A stretch of 40,505 nt of DNA from DATBGO01 sp050011895 (lineage in GTDB: Bacteria > Actinomycetota > Actinomycetes > Streptosporangiales > Streptosporangiaceae), in NCBI GenBank assembly GCA_050011895.1, contig JBEKIF010000037.1, positions 1-40,505 on the forward strand, given 5' to 3'. The number at the start of each line of letters is the position of its first letter. Within the stretch, counting starts at the first letter, position 1. Made by a program: the position numbers and the translations under genes. Shown in pieces: positions 8,505 to 16,819 of the stretch. A model generated the notes under the pieces. That model did not search any database and had not been told where the DNA came from. It saw only the letters and a list, made by a program, of their open reading frames with translations.

Positions 8505-9350
8505 TCAGGGCTTCGTCCACGCCTCGCTGTGCTGCCAGAGGAGCCGGCCGAGTTCCGCGCTAGCGGCCGGGCTCGGCTGTCGCTCACGGCAGTCGTCGTA
8601 GAAGCGGCCGGTTGTCGCGGCGACCTCCGGAGCGGTGCCGCAGTAGAGGGATGTCCTGGCGCCTTGCTGCGTGCTGAGCATCCGGCGCTTCATCAGCATG
8701 CGCACCGGCCAGGGCACCCGGCGCCAGATGTCGGATGCGACCACGCCGGGGTGCAGCGCGCATGCCGTCACGCCGCCACCGCTGCCGCCATCGACGCGAC
8801 GGGCGAGTTCCTGGGTGAACAGCACGTTGCATAGCTTCGATACCTGGTACTCCCGCAAGCCGGTGCGGCTGCGGGTGGGACGCCGCAAGGTCTCGAAGTC
8901 GATGCCCTTGGCCTGGTAGTGAGCATTACTAGACACGGTCACGACCCGGGCCGGCGCACTGGCGGTCAGGCACTCAAGGAGAGCCGTGGTCAGCGCGAAA
9001 TGACCAAGGTGGTTGACCCCGAACGTAAGCTCGAACCCGTCTCTGGTCAGGCCGCGCTGGCCGCCGACGCCCGCATTATTGACCAGTACGTGCAGCGGCT
9101 CGCCCAGGGCGAGGAACGCCTCCGCGCAGCTCCGCACCGACGCCAGATCAGCCAGGTCGAGCCGTAGGAACCCGACCGCGCCGTTACCGGTCTCGCCGAT
9201 GATGCCGGCCACTGCAGCCCGGCCCTTTTCCTCCGATCGGCAGGCGACGTAGACCCGGCCACCACGGCCAGCAAGCTCGGCGGCGGTCGCCCGGCCGATC
9301 CCCGTGTTACCCCCGGTCACCAGGAATGTCCGGCCGCCGGGATCGGCCAT
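8505..9350 (-). CDS. Short-chain dehydrogenase/reductase
   Basis: A 281-residue SDR that oxidises or reduces a hydroxyl or carbonyl group with NAD(P). Seen: the nucleotide-binding TGGNTGIGRATA near the N-terminus, RLDLADLASVR, the NNAGV motif, NHLGHFALT, a serine in VTVSSNAH, and the catalytic pair in YQVSKLCNV. The TGGNTGIG version and the overall pattern are closest to retinol dehydrogenase-like and oxidoreductase SDRs. The ATG at 9350 has AGGAGG at 7 bases, so the longer open frame to 9500 is not used. It follows the DUF2203 gene by 16 bp on the same strand, so the two are probably one transcript. Confidence 0.9.
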   Translation of the reverse strand: MADPGGRTFLVTGGNTGIGRATAAELAGRGGRVYVACRSEEKGRAAVAGIIGETGNGAVGFLRLDLADLASVRSCAEAFLALGEPLHVLVNNAGVGGQRGLTRDGFELTFGVNHLGHFALTTALLECLTASAPARVVTVSSNAHYQAKGIDFETLRRPTRSRTGLREYQVSKLCNVLFTQELARRVDGGSGGGVTACALHPGVVASDIWRRVPWPVRMLMKRRMLSTQQGARTSLYCGTAPEVAATTGRFYDDCRERQPSPAASAELGRLLWQHSEAWTKP

Positions 9351-9366
9351 CAATTCCTCCTTCCCG

Positions 9367-9741
9367 CTAACGAGCTTGCGAGCCGATCGCGCGGCGGCCA
9401 GCGAAACCATGCTGAGCCTTGTGGTACCAGCCGAGTTCCGGTTCGCCTTCCAGCCAGCACAGCAGCACAGGTTCCCCGTCCAGCTGCGCGGGGAAGTCAA
9501 GCAGCAGCGGAGCTATTCCCTTGACGTCAAGGCCCTGGGCCGGGAACCAGCCGAGCAGCTCGCTGAGCCGGGCCTGGAGTCCCTTGGCCTCCGGCAGGCC
9601 GCCGAGCGCCGAGCTCTCGCCGACGGCCAGCGCTGCCTGCACGTCAATGAGGTCGGCCCGGACTGTGATCAGCTCCGCTGCATGCGCGAGCACCGCGGGC
9701 ATGAGCCTCCGCGCCTGCTCAAGCGTGAATTCCTGATCCAT
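9367..9741 (-). CDS. DUF2203 family protein
   Basis: A 124-residue protein matching the DUF2203 pattern: FTLEQARRLMPAV at the N-terminus, a long helix, then KGIAPLLLDFPAQLDG, PVLLCWLEGEPELGWYH and GFAGRRAI. The function of the family is not known. The ATG at 9741 is chosen because the frame upstream runs straight into a tandem repeat that is open in all three frames and is unlikely to be translated. It precedes the SDR gene by 16 bp. Confidence 0.85.
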   Translation of the reverse strand: MDQEFTLEQARRLMPAVLAHAAELITVRADLIDVQAALAVGESSALGGLPEAKGLQARLSELLGWFPAQGLDVKGIAPLLLDFPAQLDGEPVLLCWLEGEPELGWYHKAQHGFAGRRAIGSQAR

Positions 9742-9757
9742 AACCGGCAGCCTGCCC

Positions 9758-10080
9758 GACCCGGCTGACCCGCGTCCACCCCGTCGGCCCAGGTCCACTC
9801 CGCCCGCCCGCACCCACCCTGCCGGCCCAGGTCCACTCCGCCCGCCCGCACCCGCCCTGCCGGCCCTGGTCCACTCCGCCCGCCCGCACCCACCCTGCCG
9901 GCCCTGGTCCACCCCGCCCGCCCGCACCCAAGCCGCCCGCACCCATCCCGCCCGCACGGACGCAGCCGACCCAGGTCCATCCCGCCACCCCCGCGCACCC
10001 ACCCAGCCCGCACCCACCCAGCCCGCACGCACGCAGCCGGCCCGCATCCATCCCCGTCGGCCCGCACCCACCCTGCCCCG
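9758..10080. repeat. GC-rich tandem array, 38-bp unit decaying to shorter units
   Basis: Four consecutive copies of a 38-bp unit begin at 9796, 9834, 9872 and 9910; each opens CACTCCGCCCGCCCGCACCC or a one-base variant and continues CTGCCGGCCC then AGGTC or TGGTC. Either side, up to about 9758 and 10080, the same words (CGCCCGCACCC, CAGCCCGCAC) recur with irregular spacing. The unit length is not divisible by three, and all minus-strand frames are open, so the long frames crossing it are composition artefacts. It lies between asd and the DUF2203 gene. Confidence 0.85.
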
Positions 10081-10110
10081 CCGAGTCCCGTCTGGATGGC
10101 CTCAAGCGGA

Positions 10111-10180
10111 ACTTGTACCGGATTTGGTGATCTCATATCGGGCATAACACCCTAGTTTGTGAACCAAATCCGGTACAAGT
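10111..10180. repeat. Perfect 18-bp inverted repeat with 34-base loop
   Basis: ACTTGTACCGGATTTGGT at 10111-10128 is repeated as its exact reverse complement at 10163-10180, separated by 34 relatively AT-rich bases. It lies 58 bp downstream of the asd stop codon on the minus strand. It could be a transcript-end hairpin, the ends of a minimal mobile element, or a binding site for a dimeric protein. There is no U-tract, and the loop is long for an intrinsic terminator. Confidence 0.8.
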
Positions 10181-10238
10181 GTTCCCAGCTCGCGGTGACT
10201 TCTGTTCTCAGGTCGTGGTGGCTTCAGACAGCCGCGGC

Positions 10239-11321
10239 TCAGCTGTCGGCCGGGATAGCGGGGCGCCTGACGGCGAACTCGGGGACGAGCAGCTCCGCGA
10301 TCTGGGCGGCGTTCAGGGCAGCGCCCTTGCGGAGGTTGTCCGCGCAGACGAACAGATCGAGGGCGCGGGCGTCGTCGAGACTCTGCCGCACCCGGCCGAC
10401 CCAGGTCGGATCGGTGCCTGCCACGTCGGCAGGCGTCGGGTATTCGCCGCGGGCCGGATCGTCGGCCACCACCACGCCTGGCGCCTCGCGCAGTACCCGG
10501 CGGGCGCTCAGTTGCGTCACCTCGCGGTCGAAAACGGCATGGACGGCCGCCGAGTGCCCGATGATGACCGGAACCCGTACGCAGGTCGCCGACACTTTGA
10601 GCCCGGGCAAGCCGAGAATCTTGCGGGTCTCATTGCGGATCTTCAGCTCCTCCGATGACCAGCCTTCATCCTTGAGCGATCCGGCAAATGGCACGACATT
10701 CAGCGCCAGCGGAGCGGGGAACGGGCCGAAATCACCGACCGCGGCGCGCAGGTCACCGGGCCGCTGGCCGACCCACCTGTTCCCGGCGATCTTGCTCAGC
10801 TGGTCGTAGAGGGCATCGGTCCCGGCCTGACCTGCCCCGGACGCCGCCTGGTAGGAGGCGACAATCATCTCGCGCAGGCCGAACGCGCGGTGCAAGGCCG
10901 CGACCGCGACGATCAGCGAGAGCGTGGTGCAGTTCGGGACGGCGATGATTCCCTTGGGCCGGCTGGCCGCCTGTCCCGGATTCACCTCAGGTACCACCAG
11001 CGGGACGGCGGGATCCATCCGGAACGCCCCGGACTTGTCGATGACCACGACGCCACGTCCGGCCGCGACCGGCGCCCAGGCCGCGGACACCTCGTCGGGT
11101 ACGTCGAACATAGCTAGGTCGACGCCGTCGAAGACGTCAGGCGAGAGCTCGCGTACCTCGATGAGCTGGCCGCGCACCGGCAGCCGTCGGCCGGCTGACC
11201 GGGCGGAGGCGACCAGCCGGATCTCCCCCCATACGTCATCCCTGGTGGAGACCACGTCGCGCATAACGGTACCGACCGCCCCGGTCGCGCCGACGATGGC
11301 CAGCACCGGCTTCGCGCTCAT
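10239..11321 (-). CDS. asd: Aspartate-semialdehyde dehydrogenase
   Basis: A 360-residue enzyme that reduces aspartyl-4-phosphate to aspartate semialdehyde with NADPH, the second step toward lysine, diaminopimelate, threonine and methionine. The nucleotide-binding loop GATGAVG is at residues 11-17 and the catalytic cysteine is Cys131 in VPNCTT. The segment RVPVIIGHSAAVHAVF holds the conserved histidine of the active site. The start overlaps the end of the aspartokinase gene by 4 bp (ATGA), so the two successive pathway enzymes are translationally coupled. The length and motifs are normal. Confidence 0.96.
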   Translation of the reverse strand: MSAKPVLAIVGATGAVGTVMRDVVSTRDDVWGEIRLVASARSAGRRLPVRGQLIEVRELSPDVFDGVDLAMFDVPDEVSAAWAPVAAGRGVVVIDKSGAFRMDPAVPLVVPEVNPGQAASRPKGIIAVPNCTTLSLIVAVAALHRAFGLREMIVASYQAASGAGQAGTDALYDQLSKIAGNRWVGQRPGDLRAAVGDFGPFPAPLALNVVPFAGSLKDEGWSSEELKIRNETRKILGLPGLKVSATCVRVPVIIGHSAAVHAVFDREVTQLSARRVLREAPGVVVADDPARGEYPTPADVAGTDPTWVGRVRQSLDDARALDLFVCADNLRKGAALNAAQIAELLVPEFAVRRPAIPADS

Positions 11322-12610
11322 CGGCCGCTCCCCCCGTAGATGACGGCTTCCACCTCGCCGGCCTCCAGGTTGAACGCCCGGTGCGCCGCGGCGACGGCGG
11401 GATCCAGGTCGTTCTCGTCGACCACGACCGAGATCCGGATCTCCGAAGTGGAGATCATCCTGATGTTGATGCCAACGTCAGCCAGGGCGCCGAAGAACGT
11501 GGCGATCACCCCTGGCTGAGATCGCATCCCGGCCCCGACCAGCGAGAGCTTGCCGATCCTGTCGTCGTACACCAGCGAATCGAAGGCGCCACCGTCCTGC
11601 AGCGCCCGCAACGCGGCCATCGCTGTCTGCCCGTCAGCCCGGGGCACGGTGAACGAGATGTCAGTGCGCCCGGTGGTGGCGGCCGAGATGTTCTGCACGA
11701 TCATGTCGATATTGATGCCGGCCCTGCCGATCGCGTGGAAGATCTTGGCCGCCTCGCCTACCTTGTCCGGCACGCCGATGACGGTGACCTCCGCCTCGCT
11801 CCGGTCGTGGGCAACCCCGGTGATGATGGCCCGGTCCATCTCGCCTCCTTCTATCTGCGCGCCTGGCGGCCGGGGATCTGGCGCTTCGGTCACCAAGGTC
11901 CCGTCGCGGCTGCTGAACGAAGATCGCACGTGGATCGGGATCGTGAACTTCCGTGCGTACTCGACGCATCTGACGTGCAGGATCTTTGCCCCGGACGCGG
12001 CCATCTCCAGCATTTCCTCGTAGCTGATCCGCGGGATCCGGCGCGCCCCTGGCACGATCCGCGGGTCAGCTGTGAATACCCCGTCGACGTCGGTGTAGAT
12101 CTCGCATATCCCAGCGCCCAGAGCGGCGGCGAGCGCGACCGCGGTGGTGTCCGAACCGCCCCGGCCGAGGGTGGTGATGTCCTTGCTGTCCTGCGACACG
12201 CCCTGGAAGCCCGCGACGATCGGGATCGCGCCATCGGCCAGCGCACCAGATATCCGGCCGGGCGTAACGTCGATGATTCGCGCCTTGCCGTGCGTGGAGT
12301 CGGTGATAACCCCGGCCTGCGAGCCGGTGAAGGACCGCGCCTCAAGGCCGAGATTGGCGATGGCCATGGCCAGCAGCGCCATCGAGATCCGCTCACCGGC
12401 GGTGAGCAGCATGTCCAGCTCACGGCCTGGCGGCAGCGGGCTGATCTGCTTGGCCAGGTCGTGAAGCTCATCGGTAGTGTCGCCCATCGCGGACACGACC
12501 ACCACGACCGAATGGCCGGCCTTCCTTGACGCCGCGATCCGCTGCGCTACGCGCTTGATGCCGTCCGCGTCGGCGACCGATGATCCACCGTACTTCTGCA
12601 CGATAAGAGC
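11318..12610 (-). CDS. ask: Aspartokinase, alpha subunit (contains beta-subunit reading frame)
   Basis: About 430 residues. The enzyme phosphorylates aspartate at the head of the aspartate family pathway. The kinase domain begins VQKYGGSSVADADGIKRVA and includes SQDSKDITTLGRGGSDTTAVALA; two C-terminal ACT domains (from about residue 265) carry the allosteric sites, with GVPDKVGEAAKIFHAIG and GAGMRSQPGVIATFF. GTG at 12610 gives the family's usual N-terminus and has GGAGG 11 bases upstream; GTG at 12625 is open but overlaps that ribosome site. A TAGACT element at 12658-12663 (minus strand) could be the -10 box. An internal start makes a beta subunit (separate entry). Confidence 0.94.
   Translation of the reverse strand, partial: ALIVQKYGGSSVADADGIKRVAQRIAASRKAGHSVVVVVSAMGDTTDELHDLAKQISPLPPGRELDMLLTAGERISMALLAMAIANLGLEARSFTGSQAGVITDSTHGKARIIDVTPGRISGALADGAIPIVAGFQGVSQDSKDITTLGRGGSDTTAVALAAALGAGICEIYTDVDGVFTADPRIVPGARRIPRISYEEMLEMAASGAKILHVRCVEYARKFTIPIHVRSSFSSRDGTLVTEAPDPRPPGAQIEGGEMDRAIITGVAHDRSEAEVTVIGVPDKVGEAAKIFHAIGRAGINIDMIVQNISAATTGRTDISFTVPRADGQTAMAALRALQDGGAFDSLVYDDRIGKLSLVGAGMRSQPGVIATFFGALADVGINIRMISTSEIRISVVVDENDLDPAVAAAHRAFNLEAGEVEAVIYGGSGR
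11837..11850 (-). promoter_or_regulatory. Internal ribosome binding site and ATG for aspartokinase beta subunit
   Basis: Inside the aspartokinase gene, a strong AAGGAGG (11844-11850, minus strand) lies 4 bases before an in-frame ATG at 11839. Translation from it gives a 173-residue protein containing only the ACT regulatory domains (MDRAIITGVAHDRSEAE onward). Overlapping alpha and beta aspartokinase subunits are known from Corynebacterium and other actinobacteria; the site here predicts the same arrangement. Confidence 0.85.
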
Positions 12611-12679
12611 CACAGGCGGCGGCACCTCCGGCTTCGGCTGGCGACGGGCAGGACATTAGTCTACCGAGATCGGCAGCTC

Positions 12680-13255
12680 TCAGCCCGTCGTGCTCTCCTC
12701 AGCGACGTCCAGCCTGGCGTGAGCGACGACCGCATGCAGCGCCCGCAGCGCGGCGCCGCCGTGCGTTCCCCAGTGGTTCACGTACGAGTACTGCCACCAC
12801 CACAGTGCCTCGGCGGACCGGGACGCCTCGTAGTGCTTGAGGCCATGGATCAGGTCCGCGGCAACAGCGGCCAGATCATCGGAGAGGCGGAACGGCGTGG
12901 CCTGTGTGTCCTGGTAGGGATCGAAGAGCTCGGCGTACTCGTCACAGCCGAGAAGCCGGGCCGCGAGCCCGCTCCGCAGTACGTCCAGATCCGGGTCGGC
13001 GCCCACGTCAGGCTCCCAGTTGCCGGGCAGGATGACGTCCTTGCTGGCGCCCAGCTGTGCGCCGGCGAGCAGGATCTGCGCGACCTCGAGCAGGAGCAGT
13101 GGAACGGTCTCGTCCTCGCCCTCGCCTCTGGCCAGCGCTGCGACCCCGTCGAGGAAGTCCCTGGCGTGCCTCGCGATCCGGTCCGCCAGCGGCTGCCAGT
13201 CCTCGCCCGTCCCGCCGGCTGCTGAACGCGTCCAATAGCGCGGTGCGCTAGACAT
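12680..13255 (-). CDS. DUF5063 family protein
   Basis: A 191-residue, mostly helical and acidic protein of the DUF5063 family, which in actinobacteria is habitually found beside recR. Recognisable are FLDGVAALARG near the N-terminus, the DEYAELFDPY segment and the C-terminal LWWWQYSYVNHWGTHGGAALRAL block. The function is unknown. The ATG at 13255 overlaps the recR stop by 8 bp and has GGAG 8 bases upstream; a TTG one codon earlier is also open. The overlap and conserved neighbourhood suggest co-translation with RecR. Confidence 0.85.
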   Translation of the reverse strand: MSSAPRYWTRSAAGGTGEDWQPLADRIARHARDFLDGVAALARGEGEDETVPLLLLEVAQILLAGAQLGASKDVILPGNWEPDVGADPDLDVLRSGLAARLLGCDEYAELFDPYQDTQATPFRLSDDLAAVAADLIHGLKHYEASRSAEALWWWQYSYVNHWGTHGGAALRALHAVVAHARLDVAEESTTG

Positions 13256-13847
13256 CAAGAAGTCTCCGTCCTTCGAACGCGCGCCCGAGCGTCACCTCGT
13301 CGGCATACTCGAGTTCGCCACCCACCGGCAAGCCACTGGCGGGCCTGGTTACCCGAAGCCCCATTGGCTTGATAAGCCTGGCGAGGTAGGTAGCGGTCGC
13401 CTCGCCTTCCAGATTAGGGTCAGTCGCCAGGATCAGCTCGGTGACTGTGCCGTCAGACAGCCTGGTCATCAGTTCTTTGATCCGGAGGTTCTCCGGCCCT
13501 ACCCCGTCAATCGGGCTGATCGCGCCGCCCAGGACATGGTAACGGCCCCTGAACTCGCGGATCTTCTCAATCGCAGCGACGTCCTTCGGCTCCTCGACGA
13601 CGCAGATTACCGTCGGGTCGCGGCGCTGATCCCCGCAGATGCGGCACTGGTCGTCCTCCGCCACGTTGCCACAGGTACTGCAGAACTTCACCCGCTCCAG
13701 GACCTCGATCAGCACCGAGGAAAGCCGCCGCACGTCCGCAGGATCGGCCGCGAGGAGATGGAAGGCGATCCGCTGCGCGCCCTTCGGCCCGACGCCGGGC
13801 AGCTGACCGAGCTCATCGATCAGGTCCTGTACGACGCCCTCGTACAC
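13248..13847 (-). CDS. recR: Recombination mediator RecR
   Basis: A 199-residue protein that with RecF and RecO loads RecA at single-strand gaps. Seen: a helix-hairpin-helix (LGQLPGVGPKGAQRIAFH, residues 14-30), a four-cysteine zinc finger (Cys56, Cys59, Cys68, Cys71), and a Toprim domain (ICVVEEPKDVAAIE, then a conserved ATDPNLEGEATATYLA acidic stretch). The length is that of the family. Its start is one base downstream of the ybaB stop, so the two genes form one unit, as in most bacteria. Confidence 0.97.
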   Translation of the reverse strand: MYEGVVQDLIDELGQLPGVGPKGAQRIAFHLLAADPADVRRLSSVLIEVLERVKFCSTCGNVAEDDQCRICGDQRRDPTVICVVEEPKDVAAIEKIREFRGRYHVLGGAISPIDGVGPENLRIKELMTRLSDGTVTELILATDPNLEGEATATYLARLIKPMGLRVTRPASGLPVGGELEYADEVTLGRAFEGRRLLDV

Positions 13848-13848
13848 C

Positions 13849-14286
13849 TCAAAGTCCGCTCGAAGACCTGCCCGGGTTGTCGCCAGGCGGCTCGCCGAGG
13901 CCAGGCAACCCGGGGAAGCCTGGCAGTCCAGGGATCCCCGGAGCGCCTGAGTCGTCGCCCTGACCGCCGATACCGCCTGCGAGCGGCCCCATCATCTCCT
14001 GCTGCAGGTCGCCGACGCCGTTGTAGGCGTCGCGGACCGCTGCGAGCACAAGATCGGCAATGGTCTGGGCCGTTTCCGCCGGGTCGCCCGGGTCGATCGC
14101 CGCAGCGGCGATGCTGAGGTCCACCAGTTCGCCCTGCCCGTTGACGACCGCCGTCACCAGGCCACCGCCCGACGTGCCTTCCACCTCGGCATCGGCAAGC
14201 TCCTGCTGAGCGTTCATCAGCTGGTTCTGCATCTGCTGAGCTGCCGCCAGCAGCTGCTGCATGTCCAACTGGCCGCCAGGGTCCAC
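13849..14286 (-). CDS. ybaB: YbaB/EbfC family nucleoid-associated protein
   Basis: A 145-residue protein whose first 100 residues fit the YbaB/EbfC family: QQLLAAAQQMQNQLMNAQQEL as the amphipathic first helix, VVNGQGELVDLSI for the strand pair, and a final helix LVLAAVRDAYNGV. The family binds DNA as a dimer and is linked to the neighbouring recR and dnaX. The last 35 residues are a Gly/Pro-rich tail (GIPGLPGFPGLPGLGEPPG) with collagen-like three-residue periodicity, an extension common in actinobacterial homologues. The start is GTG at 14286. The ATG of the internal MQQLL is an alternative, shorter start. Confidence 0.93.
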   Translation of the reverse strand: MDPGGQLDMQQLLAAAQQMQNQLMNAQQELADAEVEGTSGGGLVTAVVNGQGELVDLSIAAAAIDPGDPAETAQTIADLVLAAVRDAYNGVGDLQQEMMGPLAGGIGGQGDDSGAPGIPGLPGFPGLPGLGEPPGDNPGRSSSGL

Positions 14287-14480
14287 GTCGTCCCCAATCG
14301 GTTGCTTTTCGGGCCGCCGCTCCGCTGGCCGGATCGTCCGCGCGGCGCGCCTTCGCGATCTGATGTCGCTCTGAGCCTATGGCCTACGGCAGGGTCCGGG
14401 TACCACCGCATCGCCCAGGACACGGCTCGAGCAGTCCGCGGCGCCCGGTGGGCGCGGGCGACGATCTTGACGGTCAACGT

Positions 14481-16784
14481 TCAGGCCCCGCCGGTCTCCT
14501 CGATGACCTGACCGCCGAGTTCCCGCTGGATAAGGTCCGCCCCGGTCAGCGCGTCTGCCCCGGTCAGCGCGTCCCCCCCGGTCAGCGCGTCTGCGTCGAA
14601 ATCGGCGGCCTGGTGCAAGCTAGCTGACTGCGCGCCGCCTGCCTGCGCCCGGCCTGCCTGCCCGCCACCTGCCTGCGCCCGGCCTGCCTGCCCGCCGCCC
14701 GCCTGCGCGGCGCCTGCCTGCCCGCCGCCCGCCTGCGCCCGGCCTGCCTGCCCGCCGCCCGCCTGCGCCCGGCCTGCCTGCCCGCCGCCTGCCTGCCCGC
14801 CGCCCGCCTCCGCGCTGGCTGACCGCGGGCGCGGCTGCCCGCGGGACGGATCCGATGCGGGGCCGGCCTGCTCATCACCGTCCTGCTCCTCGCTGTCCCG
14901 CCAGGGCGGCCCGTGGGTGTCGGCGCCCGGCTGCATGCCGCGCTCACCGGCGGCCGCGGCGGTCTTGGCGGGCACCCTCGGGCCGACTGCCGCAGGTGCT
15001 CCGTTCGCGGCCCCGACGACGGCCTTGATCTGCGGGCTGATCCCGAGCATTTCCTCCAGGACCCTAGACAGCGCACGGTCGTGCCCGTTGCCAGCGAACC
15101 CCTTCGCATCGCCTTCCCGCGCGAACCTCAGCGTGAGGATGCCGTCGGCCAGGGAATCGACAGTGGCGCCTCGCAGCAGGATCCAGGCGACCTTGCGCTC
15201 GCGCATGACCGCCTCCAGGATGGCGTCCCACCGTTCGCGGATGGACCCGGCGTCCGCTGCTCCGGAACTGGCCGGACGCGAAGGTGCCACAGCCTGATCG
15301 GCGCGCTCGGCCGCTGGCCTGGCAGTGGGCCGGGCGGCCGATCCGGCCCCGGTGTCCGATGCGGCGCCGGAACCCGTTACCTGCGAATTTCCTGGACCGG
15401 CCGGCCCGGCGGCCGCAGGCGCAGGCCGTGCCGCGGGCGCAGGCCGTACCGCAGGCGCAGCTGACCTGCCCGGTGCCCGCGCAGTCACTCCGCTGTCAGC
15501 CTCGCCGCCCGCCGGCGCGCTAGCGTGGCTAGCTATCCGCGGGGCCGCATCCTCTGCATCGCCGGTGCCGAGGCGGCGTTCAAGCCGCTCCATGCGGGCC
15601 AACAGCGCCTGCGCCGCGGCGTCCGGGGCGGGCAGCAGCACCTGAGCGCATATGAGCTCAAGCAGCAGCCTCGGTGACGTCGCGCCCCGCATCTCGACGA
15701 GCCCGGCACTGATCGTTTCCGCAGCCCGGGCGAGCTGCGCCTGCCCGAGCCTGGCCACCTGGTCCCGCATCCGGTCCAGCCGGTCGGCTGGACAGTCGAG
15801 GAGCCCGGTCTGCCCAGCGTCGGGCACTGCCGCAAGCACGATCAGGTCGCGGAACCGGTCAAGCAGGTCAGCAGCGAACCGGCGCGGGTCGTGACCGCCC
15901 TCGACCACGCGGTCCACCGCATGGAAGACCGCCGCGCCGTCTCCCGCCGCGAACGCGTCAGTGACCTCATCGAGCAGGCTGTCGTCGGTGTAGCCGAGCA
16001 GCGCAACGGCCCGCTCGTAGATCAGCCCGGACTCGTCGGCCCCGGCGAGCAGCTGATCGAGCACCGACAAGGCGTCCCGCGCCGAGCCGGCGCCTGCCCG
16101 GATCACCACCGGCAGCACCGCTGGGTCGTAGGTCACCCCTTCGCTCGCGAGGATCTCCTCAAGCAGCCCGCGCAGGACGGCGGGCGGCATCAGCCGGAAC
16201 GGGTAGTGATGGGTGCGCGACCTGATCGTCGCGATGACCTTCTCCGGCTCGGTCGTTGCGAAAACGAACTTCAGGTGCGGCGGCGGTTCCTCGACGAGTT
16301 TGAGCAGCGCGTTGAAGCCCTCGCGGGTCACCATGTGCGCCTCGTCGACGATATAGATCTTGAAACGGCCGGAGACCGGGGCGTAGAAAGCCCGCTCGCG
16401 GAGATCCCTTGCGTCGTCGACGCCGCCGTGCGACGCCGCGTCGATCTCGATCACGTCGATGCTGCCGGGGCCCGTCGGAGCCAGCGCGACGCAGGAGGCG
16501 CACTTCCCGCAGGGATCCGGCGTCGGGCCCTCTTCGCAGTTGAGCGAGCGGGCCAGGATCCGGGCGCTTGACGTCTTGCCGCAGCCGCGGGGCCCGCTGA
16601 ACAAGTAGGCGTGGTGGACCCGGCCGCTGCGGAGCGCCTGGCGCAGCGGCTCGGTCACGTGTTCCTGGCCCCTGACCTCGGCGAAAGTCGCCGGACGGTA
16701 CCTGCGGTAGAGCGCGATCGGGGCACCGGGAGCGCCACGTTGCGCCTGTTCCGCAGGGGCTTGAGCTGGAACGTCGGCTGCCAT
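14481..16784 (-). CDS. dnaX: DNA polymerase III subunit gamma/tau
   Basis: A 767-residue clamp-loader ATPase. Seen: Walker A GPRGCGKT (64-71), a zinc module of four cysteines (83, 92, 95, 98), Walker B IVDEAHM with DEAH at 147-150, and the sensor stretch FATTEPEKV. Domain III follows, then a long Ala/Gly/Pro-rich linker, a tau-like domain (about 495-580, WDAILEAVMRERKVAWILLRGA), a pentapeptide-repeat region, and the actinobacterial C-terminus DLIQRELGGQVIEE. ATG at 16784 is chosen for its GAGG ribosome site; the open frame to 16832 would enter the SRP RNA gene. It is a full-length tau form; I saw no programmed frameshift site. Confidence 0.97.
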   Translation of the reverse strand: MAADVPAQAPAEQAQRGAPGAPIALYRRYRPATFAEVRGQEHVTEPLRQALRSGRVHHAYLFSGPRGCGKTSSARILARSLNCEEGPTPDPCGKCASCVALAPTGPGSIDVIEIDAASHGGVDDARDLRERAFYAPVSGRFKIYIVDEAHMVTREGFNALLKLVEEPPPHLKFVFATTEPEKVIATIRSRTHHYPFRLMPPAVLRGLLEEILASEGVTYDPAVLPVVIRAGAGSARDALSVLDQLLAGADESGLIYERAVALLGYTDDSLLDEVTDAFAAGDGAAVFHAVDRVVEGGHDPRRFAADLLDRFRDLIVLAAVPDAGQTGLLDCPADRLDRMRDQVARLGQAQLARAAETISAGLVEMRGATSPRLLLELICAQVLLPAPDAAAQALLARMERLERRLGTGDAEDAAPRIASHASAPAGGEADSGVTARAPGRSAAPAVRPAPAARPAPAAAGPAGPGNSQVTGSGAASDTGAGSAARPTARPAAERADQAVAPSRPASSGAADAGSIRERWDAILEAVMRERKVAWILLRGATVDSLADGILTLRFAREGDAKGFAGNGHDRALSRVLEEMLGISPQIKAVVGAANGAPAAVGPRVPAKTAAAAGERGMQPGADTHGPPWRDSEEQDGDEQAGPASDPSRGQPRPRSASAEAGGGQAGGGQAGRAQAGGGQAGRAQAGGGQAGAAQAGGGQAGRAQAGGGQAGRAQAGGAQSASLHQAADFDADALTGGDALTGADALTGADLIQRELGGQVIEETGGA
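14628..14807 (-). repeat. 15-bp coding minisatellite in dnaX
   Basis: Twelve consecutive pentapeptide units, AGGGQ alternating mostly with AGRAQ (with AGAAQ and AGGAQ variants), are encoded here near the end of dnaX. At DNA level this is a 15-bp repeat with a 30-bp higher-order period. Just downstream (minus sense) a second short repeat encodes three DALTG units. The array should be a flexible linker and is expected to vary in copy number between strains. Confidence 0.9.
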
Positions 16785-16819
16785 GACCTCATCCTCACCG
16801 GACTTCACCGGACGGAAAG

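Noticed and set aside
8333..8587. N-terminal extension of the PP2C phosphatase
   Set aside because: It would overlap the SDR gene by 83 bp on the same strand and has poor coding bias.
9758..10080. CRISPR array
   Set aside because: The units are contiguous with no unique spacers, and there are no cas genes in the window.
9367..10145. Long minus-strand frames through the 38-bp array, extending DUF2203 by 110 residues
   Set aside because: All three frames are open because the repeat has no stop words; the 38-bp period rotates the frame and the peptide is simple repeat.
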